34,428 bases of DNA from Allobosea sp. Root483D1 (GCF_001429505.1 NZ_LMJW01000017.1:53895-88322), one strand, 5' to 3'. Counted from the stretch's first letter, positions 9,411 to 17,777 are shown. A program made the numbers and translations. Notes: generated from the letters alone by a model not told the origin.

Positions 9411-9438
9411 GCCGCTGTCGGGCTGGGGCGTCAGCGGC
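9411..9438. terminator. Hairpin between convergent GntR and aldehyde dehydrogenase genes
   Basis: GCCGCTG (9411-9417) and CAGCGGC (9432-9438) form a perfect seven-base stem with a 14-base loop, directly after the regulator's stop and overlapping the dehydrogenase's stop. Position and symmetry fit a bidirectional terminator, although no T tract follows. Confidence 0.45.
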
Positions 9439-10981
9439 GGATGAACGGGTTCGGGATGTCCGTCGCCGTCGAGATCCAGACGCTCTTGGTCTCCATGTAC
9501 TCCCTGATGCCGGCGATGCCACCCTCGCGGCCGACACCGCTCATCTTGAAGCCGCCGAAGGGCGAGGTCGTGCTGGTCGAACGATAGTTGTTGACCCAGA
9601 CCGTTCCGGCGCGAACGCGTTTCGCCATGGTCAGCGCCCGGCGCATCGACTGCGTCCAGATGCCGGCCGCCAGGCCGAACTGCGTGTCGTTGGCGATGCG
9701 TACCGCATCATCCTCGTCCTTGAAGCGGATCACTGACAGGACCGGGCCGAACACCTCCTCCTGGGCGATGCGCATGCCGTTCTTCACGTCGACGAAGATG
9801 GTCGGCTTGAAGAAGAGCCCCTTCGGATAGCCTGGCACCGAGGCCGGCTCGCCGCCGGCGACGAGCCGCGCGCCTTCCGATTTGGCGATCTCGACATAGG
9901 ACTTGATCTTCTCCAGCTGCGGCCTGGTCGAGATCGGCGCGACCTGCGTTTCCGGATCGGATGGGTGGCCGAACCTGACATCGGCGATGAAGGCTTTCAG
10001 CCGCTCGACGAAGGCGTCGTGGATCGTCTCCTGCACCAGAAGGCGCGAGCCGGCGACGCAGGTCTGGCCGGACGCGGCGAAAATGCCGGCGACGGCGCCC
10101 TTCACGGCCTGGTCGAGCTCGGCGTCGTCGAAGATGATGTTCGGCGATTTGCCGCCGAGCTCCAGCGTTACCCGCTTCATGTGGCGGGCGGCCTTCTCGT
10201 TGATCATGCGCCCGGCTTCCGGCCCGCCGGTGAAAGCGATGCGCTCGACCAGCGGGTGACTGATCAGCGCGTCGCCGACTTCGGCGCCATAGCCGGTGAT
10301 GACATTGACGACACCCTTCGGGAAACCGGCCGCCTCGACCAGTTTGACGAATTCGAGCAGCGAGGCCGAGGTGAACTCGGACGGCTTCAGCACGACGGTG
10401 CAGCCCGCCGCGAGCGCGGGCGCCAGCTTGAGACTGGTCAGCGGCAACGGCGAATTCCACGGCATGATGCAGGCGACCACGCCGATCGGCTCAAGCGTGG
10501 TGTAGTTGAACACGCCGGGCTTGTCGGTCGGGATCACCGTGCCTTCGATCTTATCGGCCAGCCCGCCGTAATAGTAATAGTAGTTCGCCATATAGCGCAT
10601 CTGCATCGACAGCTCGGCGAGGAGCTTGCCGTTGTCGCGCATCTCGACCCGCGCCAGCCAGTCGGCGTTCTCGGTGATGAGGTCGCCGAGCTTGCGCATC
10701 AGCGCGCCGCGCCCCGAAGCCGACAGGGCCGGCCATGCCCCTTCCGAGAAGGCGCGATGCGCCGCCGTGACCGCCCGCTCGACATCGGCGGCGTCGCCGC
10801 GCGCCACCCAGGCCCAGTCCTCGCCCGTCACCGGATCGGAGGTTTCGAGCCAGGCATTGCTCGCCGGATCGACGAAAGCGCCGTCGATATAATGCTGATA
10901 GCGATAGCGCTGGTCCGGGTCCTGCTTGGTCGGGCGGATCGTGGGCGAGATCGGATCGAGCGAGAGCGTGGCTGCGGTCAT
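9431..10981 (-). CDS. NAD(P)+-dependent aldehyde dehydrogenase
   Basis: A 516-residue class I/II ALDH. Catalytic elements are MPWNSP with N176, the general-base glutamate E274 in VTLELGGKSP (271-280), and the nucleophile C308 in SGQTCVAGSR. The oxyanion asparagine, substrate pocket and C-terminal oligomerisation strands are also consistent with a full-length enzyme. It oxidises an aldehyde to the acid. Together with the nearby class III aminotransferase it forms a classic amine-to-aldehyde-to-acid pair, as in aminobutyrate or putrescine breakdown. It is transcribed divergently from the ABC importer and shares its control region. A run of five tyrosines (134-138, MANYYYYYGG) is notable. The substrate is undetermined. 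Confidence 0.93.
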   Translation of the reverse strand: MTAATLSLDPISPTIRPTKQDPDQRYRYQHYIDGAFVDPASNAWLETSDPVTGEDWAWVARGDAADVERAVTAAHRAFSEGAWPALSASGRGALMRKLGDLITENADWLARVEMRDNGKLLAELSMQMRYMANYYYYYGGLADKIEGTVIPTDKPGVFNYTTLEPIGVVACIMPWNSPLPLTSLKLAPALAAGCTVVLKPSEFTSASLLEFVKLVEAAGFPKGVVNVITGYGAEVGDALISHPLVERIAFTGGPEAGRMINEKAARHMKRVTLELGGKSPNIIFDDAELDQAVKGAVAGIFAASGQTCVAGSRLLVQETIHDAFVERLKAFIADVRFGHPSDPETQVAPISTRPQLEKIKSYVEIAKSEGARLVAGGEPASVPGYPKGLFFKPTIFVDVKNGMRIAQEEVFGPVLSVIRFKDEDDAVRIANDTQFGLAAGIWTQSMRRALTMAKRVRAGTVWVNNYRSTSTTSPFGGFKMSGVGREGGIAGIREYMETKSVWISTATDIPNPFIRR

Positions 10982-11016
10982 CGGAGGTCCCTGGAGAGCA
11001 CGGCGTCGGGTTGCCG

Positions 11017-11045
11017 TTGACAGATATGTATCATCATCATATCAA
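11017..11045 (+). promoter_or_regulatory. Sigma70-type promoter for the ABC importer operon
   Basis: TTGACA (11017-11022), a 17-base spacer and TATCAA (11040-11045) make a near-consensus promoter, about 110 bases upstream of the substrate-binding-protein start at 11158. Confidence 0.6.
11023..11043. promoter_or_regulatory. Inverted repeat inside the promoter spacer, candidate operator
   Basis: GATATG (11023-11028) and CATATC (11038-11043) are perfect six-base inverted repeats nine bases apart. They lie between the -35 and -10 boxes of the importer promoter, where a bound repressor would block polymerase. The GntR/UTRA protein at 8595 is the obvious candidate. Confidence 0.45.
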
Positions 11046-11157
11046 AAATACCAATACGCTTGTCACAGGGGTGACGGGCGGCTTGACGCGGCAGCCGGGA
11101 CTGCTGTCGATGGCCGTCAAACCCGGGCTAGATATCCACAAGAACGAGGGGATCAGC

Positions 11158-12195
11158 ATGAAGACGACGAGATTTGCCCAGGCGGGGCTGTGTGCGCTCG
11201 GCCTGACGATGGCGGCGGTTCCGGCCCTGGCGCGCGACCTGATGGTCGTCGGCTTCGGCGGCGGCTTCCAGGACAATGCCCGCAAGCACCTGTTCCAGGG
11301 CTACGCGGCCGAGAAGGGCATGAAGGTCGCCGACGACGTCTATAACGGCGAGATGGCCAAGATCTATTCGATGGTGAAGTCGAACGACGTCACCTACGAC
11401 GTGATCATGGTCGAGGCGCCCGAGCTTGCCCGCGGCTGCGAGGACGGCGTCTTCGAGAAGCTCGACTGGAGCGTCATCGACCAGAAGAAGTTCATCCCCG
11501 GCGGCACCACAGCCTGCGGCGCCGGCGCCGTCGGCTGGGGCGTCAGCCTGTTCTACGATCAGGCCCGCATCGCCACTGGCCCGGCGAGCTATGCCGAGCT
11601 CTGGGACGTCCAGAAATTCCCGGGCAAGCGCTCGCTGCGTTCCGGCGCCAAGATGACGCTCGAGATCGCGCTGCTCGCCGACGGCGTGCCGGCCGCCGAG
11701 GTCTACAAGGTGCTGGCGACGCCGGAGGGGCAGAAGCGCGCCTTCGCCAAGCTCGATCAGCTCAAGCCCCATGTCGTCTGGTGGAAGTCGGGCACGCAGC
11801 CGCTGCAGCTCGTCGGCTCCGGCGAGGCTGCCTATGCGGTCGGCTATGTCGGGCGCACGATCCGCGCCAATGAGGGCGGCGCCAAGTACCCGGTGCAGTG
11901 GAACACCCTGCTGTTCTCGTTCGACTACTGGGCCGTGGTGCGCAACTCGCCGAACAAGGCCGAGGGCATGAAGCTGATCAACTTCATGACCGACGAGAAG
12001 CCGCTGACCAATCTGGCGCAGGACTGGGCCGTGTCGCCGGCCAACACTGCCGTCGCCAACAACCCCGAGGTCATCAAGAAGAACCCGGGCATGGTCGCCA
12101 ACCATGCCAAGGAAGGCGTCTTCATCAACACCGAGTTCTGGGTCGAGCACGGTGAGGATCTTGAGGCCCGCTTCAACGCCTGGCTGGCGAAGTAA
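11158..12195 (+). CDS. ABC transporter periplasmic substrate-binding protein (spermidine/putrescine type)
   Basis: A 345-residue exported protein. The N-terminus has a Sec signal peptide (MKTTRF, then a hydrophobic stretch, cleavage probably after VPALA near residue 25). The mature part begins RDLMVVGFGGGFQDNARK, typical of PotD-like binding proteins. The segments GAVGWGVSLFYDQ and YAELWDVQKFPGKRSL are also characteristic of this family. The start is ATG 11158, preceded by GAGGGG; an upstream in-frame ATG (11011) lacks a signal-like start and overlaps the promoter. It is the first gene of a complete four-gene import operon. Ligands of this family include polyamines, amino acids, opines and aminoethylphosphonate; the ligand here is not identifiable. 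Confidence 0.92.
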   Translation: MKTTRFAQAGLCALGLTMAAVPALARDLMVVGFGGGFQDNARKHLFQGYAAEKGMKVADDVYNGEMAKIYSMVKSNDVTYDVIMVEAPELARGCEDGVFEKLDWSVIDQKKFIPGGTTACGAGAVGWGVSLFYDQARIATGPASYAELWDVQKFPGKRSLRSGAKMTLEIALLADGVPAAEVYKVLATPEGQKRAFAKLDQLKPHVVWWKSGTQPLQLVGSGEAAYAVGYVGRTIRANEGGAKYPVQWNTLLFSFDYWAVVRNSPNKAEGMKLINFMTDEKPLTNLAQDWAVSPANTAVANNPEVIKKNPGMVANHAKEGVFINTEFWVEHGEDLEARFNAWLAK

Positions 12196-12222
12196 CGCTG
12201 CAATCCGGCGCGAGGGCTCGGC

Positions 12223-13401
12223 ATGTCACGACGGAACCTGCTGGCGGCGGCGCTGATCGCGCCTCTGCTGCTCCTGGTCACGCTGAGCTTCCTCGTGCCG
12301 CTCGGCGCGACGCTTTACCGGGCGGTCGATGATGCGGAGTTCTCGGCCGCTCTGCCCCGCACCGCCGCGCTGCTGCGCAGCTGGGACGGCAATGGCCTGC
12401 CTCCCGACGAAGCCTTCGCCAGCATCGTCGAGGAGCTGCGCACCGCGCAGCAGAACCAGGAGGCCGGGGCTGTCCTCAGCCGCCTGAACTTCGAGGAGAC
12501 CGGCCTGCGCAGCCTTTTGCTGCAAGCCGCGCGCGCCTCGACACGCCTTGCTCCGCCGGTCAAAGAGAGCCTGATCGCGCTCAATCCGCGCTGGGGTGAG
12601 CCCGAACTCTGGCGTCTGTACAAGCGTGCGACGGGCCCCTGGACCTCGCTCTATCTGCTGCGCTCGCTCGATATGCGCCCGACCGACAAGGGCATCGTCC
12701 ATGCCGGCGCCGAGGACGCGGTCTTCCTGCCGCTGTTCTGGCGCACCTTCGAGATCAGCCTGATCGTGACGGTGATCTGCGCGCTCCTGGCCTATCCGGT
12801 CGCCTACACCCTCTCGATCCTGCCGCAGGGCTGGGCCAATGCCGGCATGATGCTGGTGCTGATCCCGTTCTGGACCTCGATCCTAGTGCGGACCACCGCC
12901 TGGTTCATCATCCTGCAGCGCGAGGGGCCGATCAACGCGCTGCTGCTCGCTTTCGACATCGTCAACCAGCCGCTGACGATGATCTTCACCCGCTTCGCCG
13001 TCTATCTCGCGATGGTCCATGTGCTGTTGCCCTTCGCCATCCTGCCGCTCTACGGCGTGATGAAGGGGATCAAGCCCGACTATATGCGTGCCGCCGCCTC
13101 GCTCGGCGCGCCGGGTTGGCGCCGCTTCCTGCGCATTTACCTGCCGCTGACCATGCCCGGCGTCGCCGCCGGCTCGCTGATGGTGTTCATGCTCTCGGTA
13201 GGCTTCTACATCACGCCCGCCCTGGTCGGCGGCTCCGGCGACCAGATGGTCAGCTACTTCATCGCCTTCTTCACCAACACCTCGGTGAACTGGGGCATGG
13301 CGGCCGCGCTGGCGACCTTGCTGATGGTGATGACGGCGCTGCTCGTCGTCGTCGCGCGCCTGATCGTGCCCGGCTTCCGCTCCGGCAGCGTGAAAGTCTG
13401 A
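12223..13401 (+). CDS. ABC transporter permease (PotB-like)
   Basis: A 392-residue inner-membrane protein. The first transmembrane helix is at about residues 6-32. A ~130-residue non-membrane insert follows (about 33-165, rich in A/E/R and leucine), then five further helices. The permease EAA-loop motif, which contacts the ATPase, is YMRAAASLGAPGWRRFLRIY. The periplasmic-size insert after helix 1 is seen in many PotB-like permeases but makes this one longer than the ~285-residue classical PotB. It lies 27 bases after the binding-protein gene and three bases before the second permease, in a single operon. Confidence 0.92.
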   Translation: MSRRNLLAAALIAPLLLLVTLSFLVPLGATLYRAVDDAEFSAALPRTAALLRSWDGNGLPPDEAFASIVEELRTAQQNQEAGAVLSRLNFEETGLRSLLLQAARASTRLAPPVKESLIALNPRWGEPELWRLYKRATGPWTSLYLLRSLDMRPTDKGIVHAGAEDAVFLPLFWRTFEISLIVTVICALLAYPVAYTLSILPQGWANAGMMLVLIPFWTSILVRTTAWFIILQREGPINALLLAFDIVNQPLTMIFTRFAVYLAMVHVLLPFAILPLYGVMKGIKPDYMRAAASLGAPGWRRFLRIYLPLTMPGVAAGSLMVFMLSVGFYITPALVGGSGDQMVSYFIAFFTNTSVNWGMAAALATLLMVMTALLVVVARLIVPGFRSGSVKV

Positions 13402-13404
13402 GCG

Positions 13405-14250
13405 ATGACCAGTACATCGGCCCCCGCTCCGCGCAAGACGGTCACCGCCGGGCGCCTCGCACTCGCCTTTGCCACGAGCCTGATCCTGCTCTTCCTCGTG
13501 GCCCCGATCGTCGTCGTCTTCCCGCTCTCGCTGTCCTCCGGCGAATTGCTGGTGCTGCCGACGCCGGGCTACTCGCTGCGCTGGTACGAAGACTTCTTCA
13601 GCTCCAGCCGCTGGCTCAGCGCCACCTGGAACAGCTTCGTCGTCGGCATCGCCACCATGGTTCTGGCGACGCTGCTCGGCACGCTCGCCGCCTTCGGCAT
13701 CTACCTTGGCCGCTTCCGCGGCAAGGCGCTGCTGCTCGCCATCCTGTCGCTGCCGATGGTGACGCCGGTCATCGTCACCGCCATCGCCATGTATTTCGCG
13801 CTGTCACTCGTCGGACTCGGCTCGACTCTGACCGGCCTGATCCTCGCCCATACCGTGTTGTCGGTGCCCTTCGTGCTTTTGACCGTGCTGGCCTCGCTGC
13901 AGACCTTCGATCAGAACCTCCTGCGTGCTGCCGCCAGCCTCGGCGCCAATCCGGCCATCGCCTTCCGCCGCGTGGTGCTGCCGCTGATCGCGCCCGGCGT
14001 GGCGACGGGGGCGCTCTTTGCCTTCGCGACCTCCTTCGACGAGTTGATCGTGGCGCTGTTCATCGCCAGCCCCGGCCAGTTCACCTTGCCGCGGCAGATG
14101 TATGCCGGCCTGCGCGAGTTCCTCAGCCCCACCATCGCCGCCGCCGCCGTGCTGCTGATCCTCTTCTCGGTGCTGCTGCTGGCCCTGAACGAATTCATCC
14201 GGAAGCGCGCCCAGGCTCGCGGGGTCTCTCCCTCCGGACCGACCGCATGA
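13405..14250 (+). CDS. ABC transporter permease (PotC-like)
   Basis: A 281-residue inner-membrane permease with six predicted helices and the EAA motif LLRAAASLGANPAIAFRRVV. The first helix is at about residues 16-40 (LALAFATSLILLFLVAPIVV). The segment SLPMVTPVIVTAIAMYFAL is typical of PotC-type permeases. It pairs with the upstream PotB-like protein to form the heterodimeric channel. The stop overlaps the ATPase start by four bases (ATGA at 14247-14250). Confidence 0.93.
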   Translation: MTSTSAPAPRKTVTAGRLALAFATSLILLFLVAPIVVVFPLSLSSGELLVLPTPGYSLRWYEDFFSSSRWLSATWNSFVVGIATMVLATLLGTLAAFGIYLGRFRGKALLLAILSLPMVTPVIVTAIAMYFALSLVGLGSTLTGLILAHTVLSVPFVLLTVLASLQTFDQNLLRAAASLGANPAIAFRRVVLPLIAPGVATGALFAFATSFDELIVALFIASPGQFTLPRQMYAGLREFLSPTIAAAAVLLILFSVLLLALNEFIRKRAQARGVSPSGPTA

Positions 14251-15347
14251 GTGCGAGCATGAGCAACCCCATCATCGTCTTCGACAAGGTCACCAAGAGC
14301 TATGACGGCGCGACGCAGGTCGTGAAGTCGCTCGATTTCGCGGTCGAGCGCGGCGAGTTCGTCACGCTGCTCGGCCCCTCCGGCTCGGGCAAGACCACGA
14401 CGTTGATGATGCTGGCCGGCTTCGAGGATCCCTCCGGCGGCACGATCACCTTCGACGGCCGGCCGCTGAACAACGTACCGGCCCATCGGCGCGGCATCGG
14501 CGTGGTCTTCCAGAACTACGCGCTGTTCCCGCATATGAGCGTCGCCGCCAACCTCGCCTTCCCGATGGAGATGCAGGGCGTCGGCCGGGCCGAGCGCGAG
14601 GAGCGGGTGCGCGGTGCGCTCGACATGGTCAAGCTCGGCCATCTCGCCGACCGACGCCCGATGCAGCTCTCCGGCGGCCAGCAGCAGCGCGTCGCGCTGG
14701 CCCGCGCTCTGGTCTTCCGGCCCAAGCTCGTGCTGATGGACGAGCCGCTCGGCGCGCTCGACAAGCAATTGCGCGAGCACATGCAGCTCGAGATCAAGCA
14801 TATCCACGAGCAACTTGGCGTCACCGTGGTCTACGTCACCCACGACCAGGGCGAGGCGCTGACCATGTCGAACCGCGTCGCGGTCTTCCATCACGGCCGC
14901 ATCCAGCAACTCGCGCCGCCGAACGAGATCTACGAGAAACCGGCCAACGCCTTCGTCGCCTCCTTCATCGGCGAGAACAACCGGCTCGACGGCACCATAG
15001 CCGCGCGCGACGGCGCCCATTGCCGCTTACGCCTCTCCGATGGCAGCGAGGTTCGCGCCATGGCCGGCACCGATCTGCCGGTCGGCGCTCCGGCCGTGCT
15101 GGCCCTGCGGCCCGAGAAGGTCCTGATCGGCCCGGTCGCGGCCGGCGAGAACCGTTTCGAGGCTGCGATCGAGGAGTTGGTCTATTACGGCGACCATACC
15201 CGCCTGCGCCTGCGGCTCGGCGGCTCCGACAGCTTCACCGCGCGCCTGACCTTCCGCGACGGGCTGCCCACCTTGCAGCGTGGCGATCTCATTCCGGTCG
15301 GCTGGGCGACGGCGAATTGCCTCGTGCTCAGCCCCGAAGAGGCCTGA
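14247..15347 (+). CDS. ABC transporter ATP-binding protein (PotA-like)
   Basis: A 366-residue ATPase with Walker A GPSGSGKTT (43-51), Q-loop Q89 in VVFQNYALFPH, the signature LSGGQQQRVALARAL (141-155), Walker B LVLMDEP (161-167) and the switch histidine in VYVTHDQ. A C-terminal TOBE-type domain follows (about 290-360), as in spermidine/putrescine and related importers. The start chosen is ATG 14247, which overlaps the permease stop; a second ATG lies 12 bases downstream (MSN). It energises import by the two permeases and completes the operon 11158-15347. Confidence 0.95.
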   Translation: MSASMSNPIIVFDKVTKSYDGATQVVKSLDFAVERGEFVTLLGPSGSGKTTTLMMLAGFEDPSGGTITFDGRPLNNVPAHRRGIGVVFQNYALFPHMSVAANLAFPMEMQGVGRAEREERVRGALDMVKLGHLADRRPMQLSGGQQQRVALARALVFRPKLVLMDEPLGALDKQLREHMQLEIKHIHEQLGVTVVYVTHDQGEALTMSNRVAVFHHGRIQQLAPPNEIYEKPANAFVASFIGENNRLDGTIAARDGAHCRLRLSDGSEVRAMAGTDLPVGAPAVLALRPEKVLIGPVAAGENRFEAAIEELVYYGDHTRLRLRLGGSDSFTARLTFRDGLPTLQRGDLIPVGWATANCLVLSPEEA

Positions 15348-15377
15348 CGGCGGCGCCGCGCCACGCTTGCCAAAACA

Positions 15378-15398
15378 TATTAAGTAGCATACTTAATA
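15378..15398. promoter_or_regulatory. Perfect palindrome upstream of the FAD monooxygenase, candidate operator
   Basis: TATTAAGTA (15378-15386) and TACTTAATA (15390-15398) are exact reverse complements separated by gca. They sit 37 bases before the ATG at 15436 and 30 bases after the ATPase stop. The AT-rich element contrasts strongly with its GC-rich surroundings and resembles sites for MarR- or GntR-type dimers. No MarR gene is in the window, so the cognate regulator is unknown. Confidence 0.55.
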
Positions 15399-15435
15399 CA
15401 TATGCAGAGCGCCATGCGCCGCTGCGGAGGACACC

Positions 15436-16614
15436 ATGACTGCCAGCCTGAAAACCCAAGTGATCGTCGCCGGCGCCGGGCCGGTCGGGCTCGTCGCGGC
15501 CTTGATCCTTGCCAAGGCGGGCGTCGACGTCGTCGTGCTCGAGAAGCGCGCCGGCCTCACCGCCGCCTCCAAGGCCTCGACCTTCCACCCGGCGACGCTG
15601 GAGATCCTCGACGGCCTGGGCGTGCTGACGCCGATGCTGGCCGAGGGCGAGATCGTCAAGCGCATCCAGTACCGCACGCCGGCGGGCCCCTTCGCCGAGT
15701 TCATCCTCGCCGATCTCGCCGAGCGCACGCCCTTTCCCTTCCGGCTGCATCTGGAGCAGGCGCAGCTGACGCCGCTGCTGCTGGCGCAGATCGAGGAGCA
15801 CCCCAATGCCCGCGTTCTGTTCGGCGCCGGCTTCGAAGCGCTGACGCAGGACGAGAACGGCGTCACCGTCACCGCCGACCGTGACGGCGAGGCGCTGACC
15901 ATCGCCGCCGACTACCTCCTCGGTACCGACGGTGCCCGCAGCGCCGTGCGCGACGCCCTCGGCGTCGCCTTCGACGGCATGGTCTATCCGCACAAGGTCC
16001 TGCGCGTGATGACGTCGGACGATCTCGATGCGGTGCTCCCCGGGGTCGCGCCGATCACCTATCTGCACAACGGCCCGAAATCGCTGAGCTTCCTCAAGAT
16101 GCCGGATTGCTGGCGCATCATCATCCGCGTGCCGGGCGACGTGCCGGACGAGACCGCGCTCCAGGACGGCTGGTTCGCCGATCGCATCCGCGAGGTCATG
16201 CCGAGCTGGACCACGCCGCCGACGGTGCTCGGCCGCGACGTCTACGGCGCCAGCCGCCGTGTCGCCTCGCATTACCATGTCGGCCGGGCCTTCCTCGCCG
16301 GCGACGGCGCCCATGTCACCAACACCCGCGGCGGCATGAACATGAACTGCGGCATCCATGATGCGCAGGCCCTGGCGCAGGCCATGATCCGCGCGCTGCG
16401 CGAGCGGCGGCCGGAGCTCGTCGTCGCAGCCGCCGCCGAGCGCAAGCGCGTTGCCGAGGAGATGCTGATCCCGCGTACCGACCGCAACGTCGCCGGCGGC
16501 GAGGACTGGCTGCAGAAGGTCCGCGAGCTCGCCGCCTCGCGCAGCAGCGCGATCGACTATCTCGCCGCTGCCGCGATGCTCGACATGCTCGAACGTCCCG
16601 CCCGCGCCGCCTGA
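15436..16614 (+). CDS. FAD-dependent aromatic-ring monooxygenase (PHBH group, NicC/MHPCO-sized)
   Basis: A 392-residue group A flavoprotein monooxygenase. It has the dinucleotide motif GAGPVG (13-18), the DG motif LLGTDGARSAVR (161-172) and the second FAD motif AFLAGDGAH (285-293), followed by TRGGMNMNCGIHDAQAL. These enzymes use NAD(P)H and O2 to hydroxylate, or in a few cases cleave, an activated aromatic or pyridine ring. The size matches 6-hydroxynicotinate 3-monooxygenase and methylhydroxypyridinecarboxylate oxygenase rather than the ~600-residue phenol hydroxylases. It has its own operator-like palindrome and a downstream partner 14 bases away. The substrate is undetermined; a hydroxylated N-heterocycle would fit the neighbouring ring-opening amidohydrolase. 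Confidence 0.88.
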   Translation: MTASLKTQVIVAGAGPVGLVAALILAKAGVDVVVLEKRAGLTAASKASTFHPATLEILDGLGVLTPMLAEGEIVKRIQYRTPAGPFAEFILADLAERTPFPFRLHLEQAQLTPLLLAQIEEHPNARVLFGAGFEALTQDENGVTVTADRDGEALTIAADYLLGTDGARSAVRDALGVAFDGMVYPHKVLRVMTSDDLDAVLPGVAPITYLHNGPKSLSFLKMPDCWRIIIRVPGDVPDETALQDGWFADRIREVMPSWTTPPTVLGRDVYGASRRVASHYHVGRAFLAGDGAHVTNTRGGMNMNCGIHDAQALAQAMIRALRERRPELVVAAAAERKRVAEEMLIPRTDRNVAGGEDWLQKVRELAASRSSAIDYLAAAAMLDMLERPARAA

Positions 16615-16628
16615 GGACACCCGACATC

Positions 16629-17366
16629 ATGGATCTCGCCCAACTCGCCACGCAGCCCGCACTCGCCGTGCTCGTTCCGCCGGCCAACCCGACCGTCGAG
16701 CCGGAGATGAACCGGTTGATCCCCTCGGGGGCCCGGCTCTACGCCGCGCGCCTGCCGGTCATGCCGGACACCACGCTGGAGCAGCGCAACCGCGCCTATA
16801 TCGCCTCCTACGAGCCGGCCCTGAAGACCTTCGGCAGCCTGAAGCTCAATGCCGCGACGGTCGCCCTGACCGGGCCGAGCTACCGGCTCGGCGCCGGCGC
16901 CGACGATGCATTGGCGGCGTGTCTCTCCGATGCGTCGGGCTTTCCCGTCGAGACCGCGAGCGGGGCGATCCGCCATGCGCTGAAGGCAATCGGCGCGAGA
17001 CGCATCTGCCTGTTCTCGCCCTATCCGGCCTGGCTGACCGAGGAGGCTGCCGGCTACTGGACCGGCGCCGGCTTCACCGTTGCCCAGGTGGTCAAGGTCT
17101 CCGAGACTTTCCGCGCCTATGAGCTGACGACGGAAGAGGTCGAGGAAGCCCTGCGCCAGGTCGAGACCGCCGGCATCGACGCCATCGTCATGAGCGGCAC
17201 CGGCATGATCACCTTGCCGGCCATGGTAGCGCGCGCCGAAGGCTCAGGCCCGCCGCTGCTCTCGTCAAATCTCTGCTGCGCTTGGTGGATGATGAAACAG
17301 GTGGGCGTGAAGCCCGGCGCGTTGTTCACGCGGGCCTGCTCGCCGTTGAGCGCGACGCTGGGCTGA
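16629..17366 (+). CDS. Maleate isomerase / Asp-Glu racemase-fold protein lacking both usual cysteines
   Basis: A 245-residue full-length member of the maleate cis-trans isomerase/arylmalonate decarboxylase group. VLVPPANPTVEPEMN (14-28) and the second-half repeat GARRICLFSPYP (122-133) are diagnostic. The enzymes normally use one cysteine in each half. The first-site segment here reads VALTGPSYRLG (78-88) and the second IVMSGTGMI (186-194), with no cysteine in either. The truncated relative at 3051-3476 keeps its second cysteine (IVCTNMRG). It may therefore catalyse a different reaction or bind ligand without catalysis. It is cotranscribed with the FAD monooxygenase (14-base gap) and converges with the RidA-like gene across a hairpin. 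Confidence 0.8.
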   Translation: MDLAQLATQPALAVLVPPANPTVEPEMNRLIPSGARLYAARLPVMPDTTLEQRNRAYIASYEPALKTFGSLKLNAATVALTGPSYRLGAGADDALAACLSDASGFPVETASGAIRHALKAIGARRICLFSPYPAWLTEEAAGYWTGAGFTVAQVVKVSETFRAYELTTEEVEEALRQVETAGIDAIVMSGTGMITLPAMVARAEGSGPPLLSSNLCCAWWMMKQVGVKPGALFTRACSPLSATLG

Positions 17367-17383
17367 GCGAGGCCCGGCTCAGC
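17362..17383. terminator. Bidirectional hairpin between convergent genes
   Basis: GCTGAGC (17362-17368) and GCTCAGC (17377-17383) form a perfect seven-base stem with an eight-base loop. The structure covers the stop codons of both the racemase-fold gene and the RidA-like gene, fitting a shared terminator. There is no long T run. Confidence 0.5.
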
Positions 17384-17777
17384 GCCCGGGGCAGTGGGCG
17401 ACGCATTTGATCTCGACCAGCAGGCCGGGGTGAGCGAGCTCGGAGACGCCGATCCGCGTCCAGGCATAGCCTTCGCGCGGAACGAGGTGGTTCTTGACCT
17501 TGCGGAACACGTCCATGTGGCGCGCCATCCCGACATGATAAGTGGTGACGTCGACCATGTCGGCGAAGCCGCAGCCGGCCGCCTCCAGCACGATCCGGAC
17601 ATTCTCCCAGGCGGCCGCGAACTGCTCCGCCGGGTCCTCGATCACCTGCAAATCGGGCGTGCGGCCGACCTGGCCCACGACATAGACGATCTCGCCGACG
17701 CGCACGGCCGGCGCATAGCCTGCCCGCTCGACGATGGCGCGCATCGATTCCGGGACGATGATCTCGCGATCGGCCAT
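17379..17777 (-). CDS. RidA/YjgF-like protein (imine/enamine deaminase family)
   Basis: A 132-residue RidA-superfamily protein. It shows the N-terminal segment RVGEIVYVVGQVGRTPD, AWENVRIVLEAAGCGFADMVDVT split over the central helix and strand, and the C-terminal strand LLVEIKCVAHC. RidA proteins hydrolyse reactive imines/enamines or, in some paralogues, act in heteroaromatic degradation. In canonical RidA a conserved arginine precedes the T-x-V-x-V strand; the aligned position here appears to be tryptophan (YAWTRIGVSEL), so it may not be an imine deaminase. The ATG at 17777 has GGAGG about ten bases upstream. It follows the amidase-hydantoinase-aconitase operon on the same strand but is separated from it by 163 bases containing a repeat element. 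Confidence 0.85.
   Translation of the reverse strand: MADREIIVPESMRAIVERAGYAPAVRVGEIVYVVGQVGRTPDLQVIEDPAEQFAAAWENVRIVLEAAGCGFADMVDVTTYHVGMARHMDVFRKVKNHLVPREGYAWTRIGVSELAHPGLLVEIKCVAHCPGR

Noticed and set aside
13116..14246. An open upstream extension of the ABC ATPase frame through both permease genes
   Set aside because: The translated extension has no homology and overlaps two clear permeases; the ATPase starts at 14247, coupled to the permease stop.
15328..16620. A 430-codon minus-strand frame opposite the FAD monooxygenase
   Set aside because: It has no domain or ribosome site and mirrors codon bias of the real gene, a normal artefact of high GC content.
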